The notes beneath the pieces were generated by a model. That model was not told where the DNA came from. It saw nothing but the letters and a program-made list of their open reading frames with translations, and did no database searches. A DNA stretch of 64,000 bases from Microbacterium sp. C7(2022) (GTDB lineage Bacteria; Actinomycetota; Actinomycetes; Actinomycetales; Microbacteriaceae): contig NZ_JAPEHV010000005.1 in NCBI RefSeq assembly GCF_028823665.1, positions 124,001-188,000 of the forward strand. The letters run 5' to 3'. Of the stretch, positions 8,247 through 16,502 are shown one piece after another (position 1 is the stretch's first letter; each line of letters begins with the position of its first letter). Position numbers and translations under genes: made by a program.

Positions 8247-9266
8247 ATGCATCCGCTCGATGCGCTGAACGAGATCGCAACGCTGCTCGAGCGTGAGCGT
8301 GCGTCGCGCTATCGATCGAAGGCGTTTCGAACTGCCGCACGCGCGATCGAGGGGGTGGGTGACGAAGAGCTTCGGGATGCCGCGGCCCTGCGCCGTCGCA
8401 GAGGGGTCGGCGACTCGTCATTCGCCGTGATCCAAGAAGCGCTGAGAGGCGAGGTTCCGCAGTACTTGGCCGACCTGAGGGCCAAAGCCGGGGTGAGCAA
8501 AAAGTCCGCGTTGCGCTCGCACCTGCGCGGGGACTTGCACTGCCACAGCGACTGGTCTGATGGATTAACGTCGATCGACCTCATGGTCGACGCGGCCCGC
8601 GCCCTCGGACACGAGTACCTCGCTCTCACCGACCATTCACCCCGGTTGCGGGTTGCGAACGGGCTCTCACCCGAGCGCCTACGGGACCAGCTCGCGGTGG
8701 TGAAGGAGATGAGCGGTGACGGGTTCACCTTGCTGAGCGGAATCGAGGTCGACATCCTCGACGATGGCTCGCTCGATCAGGAGGAACACCTTCTCGACGA
8801 ACTCGATGTGGTGGTGGCATCCGCTCACTCGAAGCTACGCATGGAAAGTGGGCCGATGACCAGGCGCCTGGTCGCGGCCGCTTCGGGTCCTCATATCGAT
8901 GTGCTCGGTCATGTCACCGGGCGTCTGGTCGAAGGGGCGCGCGGGACCCGTCCGCCGTCGACGTTCGACGCTGCCGCGGTGTTCGAAGCGTGCGCGTCGA
9001 ACGCGGTTGCCGTCGAAATCAACTCTCGGCCCGAGCGTCAGGACCCACCGGATGACTTGATCGCTCTCGCGCTCGAGGCTGGTTGCCTGTTCGCGATCGA
9101 CTCCGACGCACATGCGCCAGGTCAACTCGCGCTCCTCGACTACGGGGCGGCACGCGCGGAGCGCGCCGGTATTCCCGCGTCGCGAATAGTCACGACCTGG
9201 CCGTTGGAGCGCCTTCGTGAGTGGACATCGCGACCACGAGGTGAGCGATGGGATGCCGCGCCGTAG
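8247..9266 (+). CDS. PHP-domain phosphoesterase with N-terminal Pol-beta-like/HhH region
   Basis: The 339-residue protein combines an N-terminal helical region of about 80 residues, resembling the 8-kDa/helix-hairpin-helix part of PolX (RYRSKAFRTAARAIEGV, then RRGVGDSSFAVIQEAL), with a C-terminal PHP metallo-phosphoesterase. Metal-binding motifs are in order: DLHCHSDWSDG near residue 95, LTDHSPRL near 125, SGIEVDIL near 166, VVASAHS near 188, LGHVTGRL near 218 and AIDSDAH near 286. The polymerase palm and fingers of true PolX are missing. Likely a nuclease or phosphatase acting on DNA ends or a small phosphoester; the substrate is not predictable. ATG directly after the membrane protein gene. 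Confidence 0.88.
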   Translation: MHPLDALNEIATLLERERASRYRSKAFRTAARAIEGVGDEELRDAAALRRRRGVGDSSFAVIQEALRGEVPQYLADLRAKAGVSKKSALRSHLRGDLHCHSDWSDGLTSIDLMVDAARALGHEYLALTDHSPRLRVANGLSPERLRDQLAVVKEMSGDGFTLLSGIEVDILDDGSLDQEEHLLDELDVVVASAHSKLRMESGPMTRRLVAAASGPHIDVLGHVTGRLVEGARGTRPPSTFDAAAVFEACASNAVAVEINSRPERQDPPDDLIALALEAGCLFAIDSDAHAPGQLALLDYGAARAERAGIPASRIVTTWPLERLREWTSRPRGERWDAAP

Positions 9267-9328
9267 CATCCACCGGTGTTGACGAACGGGCGCCGGGGGA
9301 GGAGCATCCGTCGCCATAGACTCAACGG

Positions 9329-10621
9329 GTGTCTTCCTCTTCTTCCTCCGCGATGAGGAGGGGGATGCCGTGGCTCGTCGTTGCGGGTGTGCTCGTAGCA
9401 GCGATCAGCCTGCGGGGGCCGATTGTCGCGCCGACGCCCGTGCTCTCAGATATTGAGGCAGACCTCGACGTGGGATCGGTGGCGGCGGGATTGCTCACCT
9501 CGGCGCCGGTCCTGATGTTTGCGATGCTGACGCCGCTGGCGGCGCTCGTGATTCGACGTGCCGGCGCGGAGCTCGCCCTGTTGCTGTCGTTGTGTGGCGT
9601 GCTGGTGGGAACGTTCGTGCGCGCGCTGCCGGGGTTCGGCTGGATGCTCGCGGGCATGTTCGTCATTGGCGCGTTCATCACGATCGGCAACGTCGTGATC
9701 CCGGTTGTCATTCGACGAGACGTGCCGCCCGAGCGAGTGGCGTTCGTCACCGCCATGTACGCGGCGACCTTGAACGTCGGATCGCTGGTCACCTCTCTTG
9801 GGACGGCGCCACTTGCGGGGCTGATCGGGTGGCACGCGGCGTTGATGGCCTGGTCGGTGCTGACGGTCGTGGGCATCGCACTGTGGGCGGTGCACATGCG
9901 CACGTCGCGGGGCACGGATGACGGGCTGTCAGGCCTTCAGCCGTCGCCTGGAACTCGCGATGCGGCGTCGCGCGAAACTGCGGGTGGTGTGGATGCCGCG
10001 ACGATTACCGGGCCGATGCCGGTCGTGGGTGCCGCACGCTCGACACGGTCGATCGTCCGGCGGCCAGTCTCGTGGCTTTTGGTCGCGGCGTTCGGCCTGC
10101 AGTGCACGATCTACTACGGGCTCACCACGTGGCTGCCGACGATCGCCACCGACGAACTCGGCCTGAGTCCGACTGCCGCGGGGGCCGTGGCATCCATCTT
10201 CCAAGGTGCCGGAATCGCCGGCGCCTTCGTCGTTCCTGTGTTGGCTCGCTTCGCGCCGCGCTGGGTGGCTCCTGTCGTCATCTGCGCATCGTGGTTGGCC
10301 GTGACGGTCGGGCTCATCGTCGCCCCGGAGTGGCTGTGGGGCTGGCTTGCGATTGGCGCAATCGGTCACGCGGGCGGATTCGTCGTCATCTTCTCGACGT
10401 TGGTCGCGGTAACTCGTTCGGATCGTGAAGCAGCCGGGCTGTCGGCCCTGGTTCAGGGCGCCGGCTACTCGATCGGTGCGCTGGGTGGGCCCGCGATGGG
10501 TGCTCTGCACGAGGCAACGGGTGGGTGGTCCCTCGCACTCGTCGTGATGCTGGCGTGCGCGGTCGCCTACTGCGCGGCGCTGGCGGGTGCCGTTTTCACC
10601 AGCGCCCGTGGCGCGCGATGA
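9329..10621 (+). CDS. MFS transporter, CynX/NimT family
   Basis: A 430-residue, 12-helix major facilitator. The first helix followed by LRGPIVAPTPVLSDIEADL is characteristic of the CynX/NimT (cyanate / 2-nitroimidazole) family. A polar loop at about 190-235 separates the two six-helix halves. The substrate is unknown; members export small toxic compounds or take up cyanate, and no cyanase is adjacent. The GTG start at 9329 lies 6 nt after a -10-like TAGACT (9317-9322) without a Shine-Dalgarno sequence, consistent with a leaderless gene. It ends 9 nt from the convergent exonuclease gene with no hairpin between them. Confidence 0.9.
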   Translation: MSSSSSSAMRRGMPWLVVAGVLVAAISLRGPIVAPTPVLSDIEADLDVGSVAAGLLTSAPVLMFAMLTPLAALVIRRAGAELALLLSLCGVLVGTFVRALPGFGWMLAGMFVIGAFITIGNVVIPVVIRRDVPPERVAFVTAMYAATLNVGSLVTSLGTAPLAGLIGWHAALMAWSVLTVVGIALWAVHMRTSRGTDDGLSGLQPSPGTRDAASRETAGGVDAATITGPMPVVGAARSTRSIVRRPVSWLLVAAFGLQCTIYYGLTTWLPTIATDELGLSPTAAGAVASIFQGAGIAGAFVVPVLARFAPRWVAPVVICASWLAVTVGLIVAPEWLWGWLAIGAIGHAGGFVVIFSTLVAVTRSDREAAGLSALVQGAGYSIGALGGPAMGALHEATGGWSLALVVMLACAVAYCAALAGAVFTSARGAR

Positions 10622-10630
10622 TGGCGGCGG

Positions 10631-11551
10631 TCAGCCCGCCAGGGCAGTGATCGCGCGTTCCATGGAGCTGCCGAGTGACCAGGCAGCGGCCAGAGTTTCG
10701 GCTCTGGCCCGCCGCGCATCGTCGAACTGGGCAATGCGTCCGTCGACGTCGGGAAGATCGAGGTCACGCACGACGGCGACAACCTGGGGAGCGACGTCCA
10801 GGTAATCCGAGGCGGACAGAATCTTGTTCCGCACGCCCGCGGTCATCCCGGTGCCTTCGGCGGCCGCGGCCCGGATGCCCGCGAGATCTCCGTGGGCGGC
10901 GAGGAGAGTGGCGGCGGTCTTCTCGCCGACGCCGGGAACCCCCGGAAGGCCGTCGGACGAGTCACCGCGCATCGTGGCGAAGTCGGCGTACTGTGACGGC
11001 AGTACGGCGTACTTCGTCGTGACCGTGGCGTCGGTCACGACTTCGAGATTGCTCATGCCTCGAGCGGTATAGATCACGCGAACGCCTCGCGCATCGTCGA
11101 CGAGTTGGAACAGGTCGCGGTCACCCGTGACGATGTCGACGGGCATCGACGACTGAGTCGCGAGTGTGCCGATCACATCGTCGGCCTCGTGATCGGCAGC
11201 ACCGACGATCGGGATCCCGAGTGCGTCGAGCGTCGCGCGGATGACGGGAATCTGGACCTCGAGCGGATCGGGCACTTCTTCGACGTCGGGGGCGCCTTCG
11301 ACGACCTCAGCTACGCGATGCGTCTTGTAGGTGGGGATGAGGTCGACGCGCCACTGGGGCCGCCAATTGTCGTCCCAACAGGCGACCACATGTGTCGGTT
11401 GATACGCCGTCACGAGTTTGGCGATGATGTCGAGAAATCCGCGTGCTGCGTTGACGGGCGTGCCGTCGGGCGCGCGGACGGTGTCGGGAACGCCGTAGAA
11501 CGCGCGGAAGTACAGGGAGGCACTGTCGAGGAGCATCAGCCGGTCGGTCAC
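10631..11551 (-). CDS. 5'-3' exonuclease (flap-endonuclease-like)
   Basis: A 306-residue stand-alone relative of the N-terminal domain of DNA polymerase I. Conserved acidic elements are present: LLDSASLYFRAFYG at the start, CWDDNWRPQWR near residue 58, EADDVIGTLA near 120 and DIVTGDRDLFQLV near 137, then the helix-hairpin-helix segment GDSSDGLPGVPGVGEKTA near 195. It should remove RNA primers or 5' flaps. Many actinobacteria carry such a paralog in addition to full-length PolA. GTG start; a -10-like CAGGAT lies 6 nt upstream, so it may be leaderless. Confidence 0.93.
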   Translation of the reverse strand: MTDRLMLLDSASLYFRAFYGVPDTVRAPDGTPVNAARGFLDIIAKLVTAYQPTHVVACWDDNWRPQWRVDLIPTYKTHRVAEVVEGAPDVEEVPDPLEVQIPVIRATLDALGIPIVGAADHEADDVIGTLATQSSMPVDIVTGDRDLFQLVDDARGVRVIYTARGMSNLEVVTDATVTTKYAVLPSQYADFATMRGDSSDGLPGVPGVGEKTAATLLAAHGDLAGIRAAAAEGTGMTAGVRNKILSASDYLDVAPQVVAVVRDLDLPDVDGRIAQFDDARRARAETLAAAWSLGSSMERAITALAG

Positions 11552-11588
11552 CAGGCCATCCTGTCACGCGGCTACGACGCTGCCGAGG

Positions 11589-12407
11589 TCAGCATCCGGC
11601 GGCGGACGGGTTCTGCTCGCACGTCTGATCGACCAGGGCGGTTCGGGCTTCGACCGCGCGCACCGGGTATGAGCCGGCGGATGCCGTGATGTACCCGGGT
11701 ACGCGAAGCCAGCCCGCCTGCGGGTCGAGCGTGACATACGGCGCGTAGTTCACCGTCAGCGATGCGGTGTACTCGCCGGGTTGAGTGTAGATGTGGCTCG
11801 TGTCGGTGGGGGTGAACTGGGGGAGCCGCAATGCCGTCCAGCTCTCACCACCGCTTGGGTATGCCGCGCCGCTGCCGTCGCCGTAGGTGAACACATATTC
11901 ATCGGGCTCGAAACGCACGGTGACGTTGAGTCCGAGCAATGTGGCGCCGAACTGATCTGCGGTCGCGCTGCCGAGGACATTGGTGGGCGCGCCGACCAAA
12001 GCGAATCCGAGCGGTTCTCCAGTCAGCGTCGGGACGGAGGGGCGGAACGACGCGAGATCGCTCAGCGTGATGTCTTCGATGCTCGCGGTCGGTTCGGCAG
12101 GGTCGTCGGGCTCACGGCACGGGGTAAGCGCCTCGGAGCACCACTCGTTCGTCTCATAGCTACGCGGAATCTCGGTCGGCGATGGCGCCGCGATGCCGTT
12201 CGATCCCGAACCACCTCCGGAGTACTCGCCCCCGTTGTTGCCGCCACCGCCGGGTACCGTCTCGGACACCGACACGTCCAGTGACGAGCCCGAATTCTCA
12301 GCGTTGCAGGTCCAAGCGTTGACGTCTGAGCAACTTGTCGCACTAAGCAGGGGGCCGACATGAGCAAGCACGGACACGATTGCGGCGGCGCACGCTATTC
12401 GGAACAC
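11589..12407 (-). CDS. Exported PKD-like domain protein, function unknown
   Basis: A 272-residue protein with a short hydrophobic N terminus (residues 5-22) that looks like a signal peptide, then a glycine/asparagine-rich linker (about 50-75). A C-terminal region (about 165-240) has PKD-like features: VRFEPDEYVFTYGDG, then a Ser/Thr-rich stretch ending in SHIYTQPGEYTASLTVNY. Cysteines near residues 26, 34, 93, 98, 265 and 272 could form extracytoplasmic disulfides. Start is GTG at 12407, inside the end of the upstream lipoprotein gene (13-nt overlap), so the two are translated together. Probably cell-envelope associated; no partner is evident. Confidence 0.78.
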   Translation of the reverse strand: MFRIACAAAIVSVLAHVGPLLSATSCSDVNAWTCNAENSGSSLDVSVSETVPGGGGNNGGEYSGGGSGSNGIAAPSPTEIPRSYETNEWCSEALTPCREPDDPAEPTASIEDITLSDLASFRPSVPTLTGEPLGFALVGAPTNVLGSATADQFGATLLGLNVTVRFEPDEYVFTYGDGSGAAYPSGGESWTALRLPQFTPTDTSHIYTQPGEYTASLTVNYAPYVTLDPQAGWLRVPGYITASAGSYPVRAVEARTALVDQTCEQNPSAAGC

Positions 12408-12943
12408 GAGGCTCCGTCGTCGCGCCCCGCCAGTTCAGCGACTCCTCGTGGGCCGGACTGGGCTACCGAAATCCGCATGGCTTGGATGTCCGTGCGTTCC
12501 GGAGAAACTACACTCGAACCGTCTTGTTGTCGGACATCGATCTCAGAGACATCGATGCAAGCGTCGAGCCAGACCGTCGACGGGAAATCGTCGGGCTGCG
12601 TTCCGCTGGGCTGGAGAAGAACAATCTCGGTGTCGCCGGTGACAATGAGTTCGTTCGCGTGCATCTCCGAGAAGGTCTCGCGGTTTGCGGCGTTGAGATC
12701 ACCCGTACTGAGGTCAAACACCGGCTCAAATGTCTCTGGGTCGCTCAGATCCACTTCGTTGAGGGCATCCACGTAGGCGCGGTAGGTGGCTTCGGCAGCG
12801 GCGAAGGCCTCTTCATCTGAAGAGAACAGCGCAGTGGGGGTCGGCGTGGGCTCGGGCTCGGGTGCGCAGCCCAAGAGGGCGATCGACGCCAGTGCGGCAC
12901 TAGCGATACTCACGCTGACGGCTCGAAGGCGACGGGGATTCAC
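12395..12943 (-). CDS. Putative lipoprotein, function unknown
   Basis: A 182-residue predicted lipoprotein: a basic N terminus, a hydrophobic segment and the lipobox ALLGC with the modified cysteine at residue 26, followed by a proline/threonine-rich spacer. The mature domain begins with SDEEAFAAAEATYRAYVDAL and contains one later cysteine pair (near residues 130 and 180). I do not recognise the family. GTG start at 12943; a -10-like TACCGT (12950-12955, minus strand) ends 6 nt upstream with no Shine-Dalgarno sequence. First gene of a two-gene unit with the PKD-like protein, so they probably act together at the cell surface. Confidence 0.78.
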   Translation of the reverse strand: MNPRRLRAVSVSIASAALASIALLGCAPEPEPTPTPTALFSSDEEAFAAAEATYRAYVDALNEVDLSDPETFEPVFDLSTGDLNAANRETFSEMHANELIVTGDTEIVLLQPSGTQPDDFPSTVWLDACIDVSEIDVRQQDGSSVVSPERTDIQAMRISVAQSGPRGVAELAGRDDGASCSE

Positions 12944-13008
12944 GCGACAACGGTAGCGCCACGGCGAAGCAGCGGATGCGAGTTCTCCACAGGCGCCGTC
13001 ATGAAAGA

Positions 13009-13044
13009 GAGCCGGCGACCTCGGGGGGAATTGGTCGCCGGCTC
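13009..13044. repeat. 12-bp perfect hairpin in the intergenic region
   Basis: GAGCCGGCGACC (13009-13020) and GGTCGCCGGCTC (13033-13044) pair perfectly around a 12-nt G-rich loop. It is not at the end of any identified gene on either strand and has no T-tract, so it is not an ordinary terminator of a known gene. Confidence 0.6.
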
Positions 13045-13162
13045 AGAGCGGGCCGAACAGGACCGCCCCTTGTGCCCAGGGGGTTGAGCACAAGACGCGG
13101 TCCCGGGATGACCCTGTCATCATGGGGGACCACCGGATGCGTCTGGGGGAAAGCACTCCGGT

Positions 13163-13178
13163 GGTGATATAGATCACA
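13163..13178. promoter_or_regulatory. CRP/GlxR-like binding site
   Basis: GGTGATATAGATCACA fits the TGTGA-N6-TCACA pattern at 9 of 10 positions. It lies 114 nt upstream of the YchJ-like start. cAMP-receptor-type regulators (GlxR, Crp) of actinobacteria use this palindrome; binding here is inferred. Confidence 0.5.
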
Positions 13179-13291
13179 ATGGACCCGCGACCTGGGAGCG
13201 GTATCGGTCTCAGGTGCACGCCAGCAGGGAGCCCGGTGAGTGCTTCCTGAGCGCGTTGTCCTCAGGCGCCCATCTCACCGCGGAGGTATTC

Positions 13292-13735
13292 ATGTCGTTC
13301 GGCCCGGCTGCGGCATCCATCGACCCTCGATTTCCGCGGATTACAGACTCCCAGCCCTGCCCGTGCGGCACGCAAGCGACCTTCGGAGAGTGCTGCGCGC
13401 CATTGCATCGCGGGGCCGTAGCCCCGTCGCCAGAGCGACTCATGCGCTCGCGCTATTCGGCATTCGTGGTCGGCAACGCGCGCTATCTCGCGGACACATG
13501 GCACCCGCGCACGTTGCCCGACGATCTCGTACTCGATCCCGACCAGCGCTGGGAAGGTCTCGAGGTCAGTGAAGCATCGGAAGACGGTGCGCAGGGAATC
13601 GTGCGGTTCCGTGCGTTCTGGCGGTACAGCAGCGAGCGGGGAATCTTGGCCGAGACCAGCAGGTTCCGACGCGTGGGGTCGCGCTGGTACTACCTCGACG
13701 GCGACGTCGGCGATCAGGGTGCGCACGCGGACTGA
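13292..13735 (+). CDS. YchJ-like (UPF0225) SEC-C motif protein
   Basis: A 147-residue protein. The zinc-binding SEC-C-type motif is CPCGTQATFGECC near residue 25, followed by the family signature LMRSRYSAFVVG near residue 50 and YLADTWHP near 66, and a C-terminal NTF2-like fold. Function in the family is not established. The ATG at 13292 is preceded by GGAGGT at 13282-13287, 4 nt away, the usual start relative to the cysteine motif. Upstream DNA contains a CRP-like site and hairpins. Confidence 0.88.
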   Translation: MSFGPAAASIDPRFPRITDSQPCPCGTQATFGECCAPLHRGAVAPSPERLMRSRYSAFVVGNARYLADTWHPRTLPDDLVLDPDQRWEGLEVSEASEDGAQGIVRFRAFWRYSSERGILAETSRFRRVGSRWYYLDGDVGDQGAHAD

Positions 13736-13779
13736 TCGAGTCGGATGCCGCTGTCCGGCGTCGGCAATAGGCTCGTCAT

Positions 13780-14829
13780 ATGCTTGCCACCGTTATTCAT
13801 GCCGCCCGTGACATCCGTGTCGAAGAAGTCGCCGATCCGGTGCTTTCCACCGGTGGCGACGCGATCGTCAAAGTTGTCGCCGCGTGTGTGTGCGGATCGG
13901 ACCTGTGGCCGTATCGCGGTGTGACCGAGACCAGCGAACCCCATCGAATTGGGCACGAGTTCGTCGGCGTCGTCGAAGCCGTTGGCCCGGAGGTCGAATC
14001 GGTGCGTGTCGGCGATTTCGTGATCGCGCCGTTCTACGTGTGCGACGGCACCTGCGTGAACTGTCGCAACGGCGTCAGCACGTCGTGCCTGGGCGGCGGT
14101 TGGTGGGGTAGCGACGACAAAGTCGGTGGCTTTGCCGATGGCGGTCAGGGCGAACGCGTGCGCGTACCGCTTGCGGATGGCACTCTGGCTGTCGTGCCGG
14201 GGCCTGTTGCGGACGACGAGATTGCGGGACTTCTGACCCTCAGCGATGTCATGGGAACCGGTCACCACGCCGCAGTCTCGGCCGGTGTCACCGCCGGCGA
14301 CACGGTCGCCGTCGTCGGTGACGGGGCCGTGGGGCTGTGTGCCATCATCGCCGCCCGGCGGCTCGGCGCGACGACGATCATTGCCATGTCGCGGCATCCC
14401 GAACGGCAAAAGCTTGCGCGCGAATTCGGCGCCACCCACATCATCGAAGAGCGCGGCGACGAGGGTGTGAAGGCCGTGCGCGCACTCACTGACGGCGTCG
14501 GCGCCGATCGGGTGCTCGAGTGCGTGGGCACCAAAGAGTCGATGGACCAGGCACTGCGGTCGACCCGCCCCGGTGGCATGGTCGGCTATGTCGGTGTCCC
14601 GAACGGCGGGCCTGAACTCCCGATCGGGCAGATGTTCGGTCGCAACGTCGGGGTGAATGGGGGAGTCGCTCCCGTGCGCGGGTACATCGAAGAGCTTCTG
14701 CCCGATGTGCGCTCGGGGGCAATCAGCCCGGGCAAGGTGTTCGATCTCGTGCTGCCTCTGAGCGAAGCGCCAGAAGCCTACGCGGCCATGGATGAGCGCC
14801 GCGCGACCAAGGTCATGCTCCGCCCGTAG
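13780..14829 (+). CDS. Zinc-dependent alcohol dehydrogenase (MDR family)
   Basis: A 349-residue medium-chain dehydrogenase. Catalytic zinc residues appear in CVCGSDLWPYRG (Cys near 37) and GHEFVGVVEAVG (His-Glu near 60). The structural zinc cluster is in CDGTCVNCRNGVSTSC near residue 87. The Rossmann nucleotide site is VAVVGDGAVGLCAI near residue 173, followed by ARRLGATTIIAMSRHPER, whose basic residues suggest NADP(H). The substrate is unknown. A -10-like TAGGCT (13768-13773) lies 6 nt before the ATG, so it is probably leaderless. The downstream MFS exporter starts 7 nt after its stop, suggesting an oxidoreductase/exporter pair. Confidence 0.92.
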   Translation: MLATVIHAARDIRVEEVADPVLSTGGDAIVKVVAACVCGSDLWPYRGVTETSEPHRIGHEFVGVVEAVGPEVESVRVGDFVIAPFYVCDGTCVNCRNGVSTSCLGGGWWGSDDKVGGFADGGQGERVRVPLADGTLAVVPGPVADDEIAGLLTLSDVMGTGHHAAVSAGVTAGDTVAVVGDGAVGLCAIIAARRLGATTIIAMSRHPERQKLAREFGATHIIEERGDEGVKAVRALTDGVGADRVLECVGTKESMDQALRSTRPGGMVGYVGVPNGGPELPIGQMFGRNVGVNGGVAPVRGYIEELLPDVRSGAISPGKVFDLVLPLSEAPEAYAAMDERRATKVMLRP

Positions 14830-14836
14830 ACGCCCG

Positions 14837-16342
14837 ATGAACGAAAGAACACCTCCGACCGAGACCAAAGACATTCCCGTCGCGTCGCCCTCGCATCAGT
14901 GGCGCGCGTTCTGGGTGTGCGTGAGTGTTGCGGCACTCACGATCCTCGACCTCACGAAGGTCAATGTCGCGTTGCCGTCGATCGAAGCATCCTTCGGATC
15001 GGGCTCCACCGAGCTGGGCTTCATCGTCTCGGGTTACGTGCTGGCCTTCGGCCTCGTCTTGGTCCCCATGGGCCGGCTCGGCGATCAGCGTTCGCGGCGT
15101 GCCCTGTTCATCATCGGTCTGAGCCTGTTCACCCTGATGAGCTTGGTGTGCGCTCTGGCGCCGAGCATCGAGGTGCTGCTGATCGGTCGGCTGATTCAGG
15201 GCGTTGCCGCGGGCATCCAGATGCCGCAGGTCATTGGGCTCATCCAGGAACTGTTCCGCGGCCCCGACCGGGGACGCGCGTTTGGGCGGTTCGGCGCGAT
15301 CATCGGGATTTCGACCGCCCTCGGCCCCACCATCGGGGGGCTCGCGATCGCCCTCGGGGGAGTGCAAGACGGCTGGCGTTGGATCTTCTGGATGAACGTC
15401 CCCCTCGGGCTCATCGCGATTTCGTTGGCGATCTTCCTCCTCCCGAAGCTCCACAAGAGGACCCGTCGCCCGCTGGCGCTGGACCCGTTTGGCGTGCTGC
15501 TCTTCGGACTGGCCGTGCTGTCGCTGATGCTTCCTTTCCTGTTCACCACCGGATCGCCCGACGACAACCCGCTGCGGTGGTGGCTGCTCGTGGCATTCGT
15601 TCTCTTCGCGGCGGCATTCATCGCGTGGGAGCGTCGCTACGAAGCATCCGGTCGAGCTCCGCTCATTCCGCTGAAACTCTTCCGCATCGCGTCCTACCGC
15701 AACGGCACGCTGATCGTTGCAACCTACTTCACTGCGCTGCCGGCGATGTTCTTGCTGACGACGCTCTACCTTCAGGGAGGCCTCGGTCTCGAGCCTGTGT
15801 ACGCGGGGATGGTGACGATCGGCTTCGCAGTGGCGAGTGCGATCACGTCTTGGATCGGCGGTTCATTGGTAGGGAAATACGGCCGGCCGCTCGTGGTGTG
15901 GGGAACCGCCATTGTTCTGGTTTCGCTCATCGGGCTCGTGATCGTTGCGCTGTTCGCGCCGCCTGAGTGGCTGCCGTGGATCATGGCGGCGATCATGACC
16001 ATCGGTGGCCTCGGGGGAGGGCTGGTGATTTCGCCCAACCAGACACTGACGCTCGCCGAGATCCCCGTGAAACAGGGTGGGGTCGCAGGCTCGGTAGGAC
16101 AACTCGGCCAACGCATCGGAACAGCGATCGGCACGGCCGTCGCGCTGTCGTTGTTCTACGCCACCATCTATCGCGAGACCGGCTCCGAGGCCGACCTCGT
16201 CGTCTTCCACGACGCTTACGCTTTCGGGATGCTGTCGGCGGCGCTGTTCCTCGCCGTGACGTTCCTGATCGGGCTCGTCGACCTGTCGTCCCGACGGCGG
16301 CGCAAGAAGTCGCGCCGGAGCGAAAGCCGGGTTGACGCGTAA
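14837..16342 (+). CDS. MFS drug exporter, DHA2 (14-helix) family
   Basis: A 501-residue transporter with 14 predicted helices. The first helix followed by DLTKVNVALPSIEASFG is a variant of the DHA2 signature LDxTIVNVALP, with Lys in place of the usual Ile-type residue. GRLIQGVAAGIQMPQVIGLI corresponds to motif C-like sequence and GRLGDQRSRR to motif A. Probably proton-driven efflux of hydrophobic compounds. The start at 14837 is favoured because the next helix begins about 35 residues later. The C-terminal tail is strongly basic (RRRRKKSRRSE). Only 7 nt downstream of the alcohol dehydrogenase gene, so likely cotranscribed. Confidence 0.9.
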   Translation: MNERTPPTETKDIPVASPSHQWRAFWVCVSVAALTILDLTKVNVALPSIEASFGSGSTELGFIVSGYVLAFGLVLVPMGRLGDQRSRRALFIIGLSLFTLMSLVCALAPSIEVLLIGRLIQGVAAGIQMPQVIGLIQELFRGPDRGRAFGRFGAIIGISTALGPTIGGLAIALGGVQDGWRWIFWMNVPLGLIAISLAIFLLPKLHKRTRRPLALDPFGVLLFGLAVLSLMLPFLFTTGSPDDNPLRWWLLVAFVLFAAAFIAWERRYEASGRAPLIPLKLFRIASYRNGTLIVATYFTALPAMFLLTTLYLQGGLGLEPVYAGMVTIGFAVASAITSWIGGSLVGKYGRPLVVWGTAIVLVSLIGLVIVALFAPPEWLPWIMAAIMTIGGLGGGLVISPNQTLTLAEIPVKQGGVAGSVGQLGQRIGTAIGTAVALSLFYATIYRETGSEADLVVFHDAYAFGMLSAALFLAVTFLIGLVDLSSRRRRKKSRRSESRVDA

Positions 16343-16502
16343 CTCCCGGTCGGCGGCGGGATTCTGATATCCTGAGGTGTCACGCGTCTGGCTCTACGAG
16401 CGCGCGCGCGATTCGAAACCACATCCAACTGCTTCGCCACCTGGCATTTGCATGCCTGTCGGCGCGGCCCGAACACCCAACCCAACAAGGACAACCCACT
16501 AC
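16343..16502 (+). promoter_or_regulatory. rpsA promoter and long leader
   Basis: 160 nt without a gene. An extended -10-like TGATATCCT lies at 16365-16373, which would give a leader of about 120 nt rich in C and A before AAGGACA and the ATG. A TTGACG at 16332-16337 is too far away to be its -35. Long leaders are common upstream of rpsA, where S1 represses its own translation in proteobacteria; that role here is inference. Confidence 0.5.

Larger units (their letters stand above)
12944..13291. other. Structured 348-bp intergenic region
   Basis: No convincing gene. It holds a 12-bp hairpin (13009-13044), a looser inverted repeat CCACCGGA/TCCGGTGG (13130-13137 and 13157-13164) and a CRP-like palindrome (13163-13178). 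An open frame extends from 13214 into the downstream gene, but the Shine-Dalgarno evidence places the real start at 13292. Divergent promoters for the lipoprotein (-) and the YchJ-like gene (+) must lie here. Confidence 0.6.

Noticed and set aside
9279..9322. TTGACG (9279-9284) as the -35 of the CynX-type MFS gene
   Set aside because: It is 32 nt from the TAGACT box, too far to work as a -35.
13214..13291. N-terminal extension of the YchJ-like protein from GTG 13214
   Set aside because: ATG 13292 has a strong GGAGGT Shine-Dalgarno, and YchJ family members begin shortly before the CPCG motif.
16332..16370. TTGACG (16332-16337) with TGATAT (16365-16370) as a sigma-70 promoter for rpsA
   Set aside because: The spacer is 27 nt, far beyond 16-18 nt. 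Only the extended -10 was kept.
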